Assembly (NCBI GenBank): GCA_030267965.1 | Contig: BRYA01000124.1 | Location: 51,195 to 100,012 of the forward strand | Origin: Triparma columacea | Taxonomy: Eukaryota; Sar; Bolidophyceae; Parmales; Triparmaceae | DNA: 48,818 nt | Reading direction: 5' to 3' | In this document: positions 43,467 to 48,818 of the stretch, in pieces | How positions within the stretch are numbered: the stretch's first letter is position 1 | Layout: the number at the start of each line of letters is the position of its first letter | Translations under genes and position numbers: made by a program | The notes under the pieces: model-generated | The model's input: only the letters and a program-made list of their open reading frames with translations | Databases searched by the model: none | Told to the model about the DNA's origin: nothing

Positions 43467-45866
43467 ATGAAAATTAATCAAATTGGACCATTTGACGAAA
43501 ACAAAACTGAAAACCAGGTGAAGACACAACAAAACCTGCGAATGACCTATGACGAGAACGAGGCCCGTGCGGACAGGATGATTGACAAACTCCAGGACCT
43601 AGGCCTTACCTTTGACCCAAAGACCAACAGTGTTACGGCAGCAGAGGGAGTGGAAGTGGACAGCTTGCCAAGCAGCATCGCTTTGAACGGCGCTGCCGAC
43701 GGACAGGGAAGATGGTACGATGCAGATGAGTTCGAGTCGAAGATTGAGGTCTGCGATGATCTGGTGGCTAGGACTGGAAGCGATCCCAAAAAACCTTTCC
43801 AGGAAAGCTATGAAGCCAGGAAGAAGCTCGAGGAGATGAGGGTCGAGATCGAGACAAAGCGCTGCCTTGCGATGGTAGAAGGCGACAAGGGTAAAGAGGG
43901 GAAGAAACTCATCAAGGTGGCGCAGACGCAAGTTGGGAGGCTCGAGTACAGGCTGGGGAAGATTGCCCTCGACTGCGAGGAGGGTAGCGTCAAGTGCCTT
44001 GAACACATCGTACACGGCTGTTTCAGCAGTATGTTCGGAAGCGAGGCGTTTTCAAGGGTCGCGGACATGGGCGAGGGGGACGAGAAGTGCAAGGGGGGAA
44101 AGAAGTTGGCCGAGCTGATTATGTATGGAGAGGTGGGGGGGGGGGAGGAGGGGCAGGGCTGCTCGGTCCCAGTCGAGGAAAAGGTCGATGCCCTCAACAC
44201 GGCGGCCATCGCTTACGCGAATAGGGAGAAGCTTGACTTGTCCCTGGAACTCCTGGAGGTAGCCGAGCTCCTCTACACTAACATCGGGAAGGAGAAGAAG
44301 GGTGGGCCTAGGCTAGAAAGACTTCACACGTCCACCCTATTCTTCTTCGCGCAAGTTTATGGCCACGCTCAGAATTCTAGGATGTCCTGCCTCTACTGCG
44401 CCAGGACGACGCACAGGCAGCTCACCCAGAGCGTAAAGCTAGAGGGGGGCGAATTGAATGTCGAGGAGACTTCCCTTGACGTCGAAGACTGGGTAAAGAA
44501 CGTCATGACTCTGGCCAAGTACTACCACAATAACGGAGAGAACCGGCAAGCAGAGCACTGCCTTGCTGCCTGCGGGGCCATCTGTTGCCTCTTCACCAAT
44601 GCTGCCAAGAGGTTAGACGACGAAGGAAGGAAGGGGGCTTTCGAGGGCGTATCGGTCAAGAGCATGGAGGCGGTGTACGGCAAGGTCGAGAGAGAGAAGG
44701 GCGAAGTTTACCTCGGTGTTCTGAACTCCTGCAGCGAGGCCCTGCTGTACAAGCAGGCCGGCATAGAGAGGGGGAAGGGGGCGGGAGTGGGTAGGTTGGC
44801 TGGTGAGGAACACGTTCTAGTAGTGGACTATGGGGAGGTTTTGGGGGAGATTTCGTCGGGGAAGGACTTTATGGAGTTCGCGGACGGAGAGCTCGAGAAG
44901 AAGGTTGAGAACTTCGTGGGCGCCAACGACAGCAAAGGTCTCTACGAGCTCGGCAAGTCTATGTTCCTGGCCGCGAACGGTTGCATCGAAAGGGCCCTGA
45001 AATTCTTTGAGCTCGACGGCTTCGTTACGGACCACGTGGAGCTCTGCTTGTTGAGGGCAAACGCTTACAAGGTCTTGAGCCTCTTCGAGGCGGAGGAAAA
45101 GCGAAAGCAGGCCATGAATCTCAAGAGGGTCCAGTGCATTGAAGGTCTCATGGGAGCCGGAATTAACGAAACCGCCTACGCCGGCCTCATCAAGACCCTC
45201 GTTCATGAGATTGGCAGCGGGTACATGGACATGTTCGACCTCAAGAGCGAGAGGGTCGAGGGGAAGACGAAAAGGGACCCGACTTATGTTATAAAGAGGG
45301 CAGAGGCGTCCAAGTTAAACGAGCTATGCATGCAGGCGGTCTACTGGTTCTCCTACTTCCTCAAGCTTTACGTCCCAACTGACAGCATACCCAAGGACTT
45401 TGAGCTCAAGAAGGGCGCCGTGGACGACAAGGCCGCCGACACTGTACTGGCCAAGATCTACTTTGTTGACGTGGACGAGACTTTGGGTTACCTCGCGGCA
45501 CATTTCAAGATTGCTAGGCTTCTCAGCAAGGTCATGCAAGGTGAGAGTGAGGGGGGTTGAAGGGGAGAGGTGGAAAGGAAGCCAAGAAATGTTGCAGCAT
45601 GCACCAACTCACTCCTTTTGCTCATCCCAGATTTCGCGGGAGAGGACCTAGGGAAGGAGAACGTAGTCAAAGCCCTGAAGAGGTCTCTCTCTAGGTTTGA
45701 TTTTATCATCCGCTGTGCTGCCGCCATGGACAAGAAGGGAGGATACGGGGAATGCATCAAGGACTTCCAGCAGCAGCTGGAGATATGCAAGCAAATGAAG
45801 GAACTCCTCCCTCAGAAGATCGATCGAGTCTTTCACCTGAACGCGCAGTTCTTGGGGGCCGCATAA
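43467..45866 (+). CDS. KIFBP: KIF-binding protein (KBP/KIFBP) homologue (2 exons)
   Basis: Exons 43467-45540 and 45631-45866 (phase 1) give 769 residues. KBP is a TPR-like helical protein that binds kinesin motor domains and blocks microtubule binding. Matches to the family: WVKNVMTLAKYYHNNGENRQ, AEHCLAACGAICC, the segment FFELDGFVTDHVELCLLRAN, then LFEAEEKRKQAMNLKRVQCI, GSGYMDMFDLKSE and the C-terminal QQLEICKQMKELLPQKIDRV. The second exon supplies this conserved end. The start at 43467 is set by the AAAATG context and by the opposite gene's start just upstream; longer in-frame starts would overlap that gene's exon. The animal protein is about 620 residues, so this one is longer in its middle. 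Confidence 0.88.
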
Positions 45867-46810
45867 GAGCACCGATTGCTAGGATAGGGGTATGAGAACC
45901 CAAACAGGGGATTATAAAAGGGGGGGCTTAGTGGCTCTTAAAAGAGGACGTTAAATTGCACTACCAAAAATATTAACCGTATCATAGCTTCCCGAGGAGA
46001 GGCGATTGGAGCGAGCGGAGGGCGGGTGTGGTAAAACAGGTGGGATGTTTGGGCTCTAATGCAAAATATTGAGTGGAGACTCTCTCTCTCGACTGCGCTC
46101 CGCACCGCTTTTAATATCCAGCACCGTCTTCCGTATATTGACCTAATTGACCTCGTCACGTTTAAACTTCCGGAGAGGTGACCAGAGTGCCAATCACTTC
46201 CCCTCCATTTCGAGAACGTCGGCAAGGCCTTGGGGTTTCAACTCTTTTGTGAAAGTGGGGAAGACAGGGAGCGTTGAAAGGTGAGGTAGGCCAACGGTGT
46301 AAGCTCCGGGGAGGGAAGAAGGGAGACCGGGGGGGGGAGGAGGGGAGGGTGGAGAGGAGAGAAGGGAGAGCGTTGGAGGTCCTCTCTGGGGCTTGGACCG
46401 GATTTATTTGGGGCAGGGAAGTTTTTTGGGGGATCTTTCGGCGACGTTAAGAGTGATTTCTTTTCGAAGCGTCTTACCCGACCGCTTTTCCGGCCCGACG
46501 ATTCCCCCCTCAATCTCATCAGGAGGCCCGAGAGCAAACGACCATATTTGTGTAGGGAGGAGGACAGCGTCAAGGTGAGGAGGGTCGGGGCGTGGGTCTT
46601 GAAATAGTGGGCAAGGGAGGAGAGATGGGAGAGGGAGAGAGGAGACTGTCAAAGCCCCAGCGAAAAACATCTAAAAGAAGGAAGGGACCGTTTGGGTGGG
46701 GCATAGAATATATATCGTTTGGGTTAAATTTTTGGGGGGCGGTAATTTTCGAATCGTCCGGCCCTGCTTATACTCAACCCTCCCCCCATTTTTGGCGCTC
46801 TCGCAGGCAA
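45867..46810. other. intergenic, likely 5' UTR region of the START gene
   Basis: 944 bases. Only low-complexity G/A-rich or C/T-rich open frames occur, with no gene-like codon use. A pyrimidine-rich CTCTCGCAG acceptor at about 46798-46806, four bases before the START-gene ATG, suggests a 5' UTR intron. A possible donor lies at 46574 (GTGAGG). Confidence 0.4.
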
Positions 46811-48818
46811 ATGTCAGACTGGGAGATGAGTGATCATGATGCATTACTTGCTGAGCAAGACGAGAAGATCGCGAAACTAAACGCTATGAATACGAAACTA
46901 AACGCTACGACAATCAAACAAGCTGCCGACCTCGCTGCTGCTGCTGCGGCCGCCAATGAACTTGTCATCGCCATCAAGGACGTAGCTGCTGGCCATGTCG
47001 AAAGTGCTGCTGAAGTTGTCGATGCTGCAAATGACCTTGCCATTACCCTCAAGGCCGCAGCAGATCGCGCTGCAGCTCCTGAGCCCGCCGTTGAGCAAGT
47101 AGCCGATAGCGAGACTGGTGAAAACTATGGCGTTTTCACCAACTCCGTTGCTGCAGCTTATCCTAAACGCATTATGGAAAAAGGCAAGCTAAGTCAAGCT
47201 CATGATGACATGTTGGGCATGCTTGTAGAGCGTGGTGCCGTTAAAGGAATCATAGAGGAGTCTCGGGATAGCAAGAGAGCGAACGTCGGCGTAGTCGTTC
47301 ACGACGAGAAAGAGCGTGTCCTCGATTACATCCTCGCTGGTTCAAATGTAGGAGCGTTCCGACGTGAGATTATTCATGAGGGAGGGGATGGGGAGGGAGA
47401 AAGGATTATGTTTTGGCAACATTTCTTGACGGGGACAATAGTCGTCGAGTACCTCCTTAGAATCAGAGCCGTTCGTAGTGAAGGCTCAGGCCAGTGCGTC
47501 AAGATAATGTCAGAGGATGAGAGCAGCTTGCCGAAGGAGGCGAAGATGAAACTTGTAAAGATTGCGACTTCTACGAATGCGCTGAGAGCAAGGGTCGAGG
47601 GTGAGATCAGGCTTGCTAGCTACGAATATGGGCAAACTGCGCTTACTCTCGTCGGAATGTTGGAAGTCGAGGAGATTGTGAGGGAGGGAAGGGGGGACGT
47701 TAACACAGTTTATGCGTCAATCAAGGGCCTGGTGGAGGAGTTTGAGAAGAACTTTCACAAGCCTGAGGAGGTCGATGAGAGGAGGAAGAAGCACTTTGTG
47801 GAGGAGGTTATTCCAAGTCCACCTCCCCTGACAGTAGACGAGGACAGCATGCTGGAAGGAGTTCGAGGGTTGGAGAACGAGCTCTATGAGAAGGGGAAGA
47901 GAGTCAAGGGGACACTGAAGGAGGGGGTTGACAAGTTCCTGTGGAGACAGGGGGACAAGGTGTGGGCAGCCTTTGGGGTCACTGTGGACAAGTCAGCAAA
48001 GGGTATGTTGGCAGAGCAGTTTGTGCTTGACGCATTTGAGTGGTCAGAGAAGCACTTCAAAAATCAAGGGAACTTATCAAGGGCTATCAGGAAGGATGTT
48101 GATGGAACTAGAAGCTTGCATCAACATGCTGGTGTAAAGGTCCCTGCCGCCACCAATAGACTATTTCAGAATTGGTTTGTGTGGAAGGAGGTCAAACCTG
48201 AGAATGGAGGGACTTCATACATGTTAGCATTAGTGCCACTGGCAGAGTACCCTGGAGGAGGCTTCAAGGACCTCAGTAAGGAAGGATTTGTGATGGGAGA
48301 GTCTACAGGTGTCTACTTCTTCAATGAGATTGCTCCAAATGTCTGTAGGGTGACACGTATTCAGACAGTTGATCTGCATTTCCAAGGCCTTCAAAAGACA
48401 CTGATGGACAATGCAATTGACTACCTTGCAAGGAGTCAGCTTGTTGAGGCCAACAGGTTGCAGGAGAAGTTCAAGAGGAATGAGAAGAAGATTGATGCTG
48501 AGGTCAGGGGGGTTCTGGTTGAGAGGATGAGGGAGGGTGTTGAGTTGGAGGAGGACCAGAAGAGGGTGTTTGGGGAGTTGGAGGAGCTCTTTGGTGGGCA
48601 GGGGAAAGGAGTGTGGAGGCCTCTCAAGTCACCTCATGAAGGGGTGGAGATGAAGATCAAGTACCAGCAACAGGTACAGGGAGAGCAGAGCATTGCATTA
48701 GGCAGAGCTCATTGTGAAGCTGACTGCACTGCAGAAGAAGCCGCTGCTTGGTACTTTGAGTTCTGCAGCAGGGAGAGGATGGCCATTCACAGGGAGCAAA
48801 GGAACTTGGCTAGACTAG
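46811..48818 (+). CDS. START-domain repeat protein, 5' part (runs off window)
   Basis: Open for at least 669 codons without a stop and truncated by the window edge. The N-terminus begins MSDWEMSDHDALLAEQDEKI, a coiled coil with an Ala-rich stretch. A region I cannot name (about 115-345) follows, including GVFTNSVAAAYPKRIMEKGK and ILAGSNVGAFRREIIHEGG. From about 347 on come START-like modules: AAFGVTVDKSAKGMLAEQF, FVWKEVKPENGGTSYMLALV, PNVCRVTRIQTVDLHFQGLQ, then the linker with EKFKRNEKKID. A second module starts at about 611 (GVEMKIKYQQQVQGEQSIAL, CTAEEAAAWYFEFCS). Families with such tandem START repeats are, in my memory, much expanded in bolidophyte algae, with probable lipid/sterol binding. 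The N-terminal part has ordinary CpG content, while the START part is CpG-poor. Confidence 0.78.
   Translation, partial: MSDWEMSDHDALLAEQDEKIAKLNAMNTKLNATTIKQAADLAAAAAAANELVIAIKDVAAGHVESAAEVVDAANDLAITLKAAADRAAAPEPAVEQVADSETGENYGVFTNSVAAAYPKRIMEKGKLSQAHDDMLGMLVERGAVKGIIEESRDSKRANVGVVVHDEKERVLDYILAGSNVGAFRREIIHEGGDGEGERIMFWQHFLTGTIVVEYLLRIRAVRSEGSGQCVKIMSEDESSLPKEAKMKLVKIATSTNALRARVEGEIRLASYEYGQTALTLVGMLEVEEIVREGRGDVNTVYASIKGLVEEFEKNFHKPEEVDERRKKHFVEEVIPSPPPLTVDEDSMLEGVRGLENELYEKGKRVKGTLKEGVDKFLWRQGDKVWAAFGVTVDKSAKGMLAEQFVLDAFEWSEKHFKNQGNLSRAIRKDVDGTRSLHQHAGVKVPAATNRLFQNWFVWKEVKPENGGTSYMLALVPLAEYPGGGFKDLSKEGFVMGESTGVYFFNEIAPNVCRVTRIQTVDLHFQGLQKTLMDNAIDYLARSQLVEANRLQEKFKRNEKKIDAEVRGVLVERMREGVELEEDQKRVFGELEELFGGQGKGVWRPLKSPHEGVEMKIKYQQQVQGEQSIALGRAHCEADCTAEEAAAWYFEFCSRERMAIHREQRNLARL

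Noticed and set aside
46238..46670. Low-complexity open frames on both strands upstream of the START gene
   Set aside because: Composition-driven (G/A or C/T-rich); no domain and no codon bias.
1..48818. tRNA, rRNA, CRISPR array, transposase or prophage
   Set aside because: None seen on either strand: no cloverleaf-like sequence, no direct-repeat/spacer array, no integrase or transposase domain. tRNA scan software could still find a small one I missed.

Overview
The window is nuclear eukaryotic DNA from a compact, intron-bearing protist genome, and it holds 19 protein genes. I joined 34 introns by reading frame and by recognisable protein continuity. 27 of them begin GTGAG, and many carry a CTAAC-like branch site close to the acceptor. 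The closest style I know is a heterokont (stramenopile) alga, most likely a bolidophyte/Parmales relative. The evidence is the START-like repeat protein at the right edge, the abundance of EF-hand genes and the GTGAG introns. This placement is inference from memory, not a search result. I see no CRISPR, rRNA, tRNA, bacterial operon or intact transposase.

Layout, left to right: 2-dehydropantoate reductase (+); Rab GDI (-, 3 exons); a small acidic protein (+); a small secreted or anchored protein (+, 2 exons); a 930-residue coiled-coil protein (-, 3 exons); a C-terminal-motor kinesin-14 (+); a calcineurin-B-like EF-hand protein (-, 4 exons); a membrane-anchored FSH-type serine hydrolase (+); a Na+/Ca2+(K+) exchanger (-, 2 exons); a PP2A B56 regulatory subunit (+, 3 exons); a cyclic-nucleotide-binding/EF-hand/mitochondrial-carrier fusion (-, 9 exons); a ceramidase-like CREST membrane hydrolase (+, 2 exons); a 2316-residue EF-hand repeat protein (-, 3 exons); sulfite oxidase (+); a full-length ABCA transporter (-, 7 exons); an unknown membrane-anchored extracytoplasmic protein (+, 4 exons); a PH-like protein (-, 2 exons); KIF-binding protein (+, 2 exons); and the 5' part of a START-domain repeat gene that runs off the right edge (+).

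Gene orientation alternates almost perfectly (+ - + + - + - + - + - + - + - + - + +). Genes therefore sit in divergent pairs with short shared promoters (down to 43 bp) and convergent pairs with as little as 37 bp between stop codons. There is no operon logic, but calcium is a recurrent theme: exchanger, two EF-hand proteins and a Ca-regulated carrier.

The most interesting signals are four. First, the single-gene fusion of a cyclic-nucleotide-binding domain to an aspartate/glutamate-type EF-hand mitochondrial carrier. Second, a family of introns in unrelated genes that share a 25-40 nt 3' module, some with a complementary 5' arm, which looks like introner elements. Third, an abrupt loss of CpG inside one open reading frame, exactly where its START repeats begin. 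Fourth, the very large EF-hand array. The main unresolved problem is a frame change in the N-terminal part of the kinesin gene (about 8857-9042).
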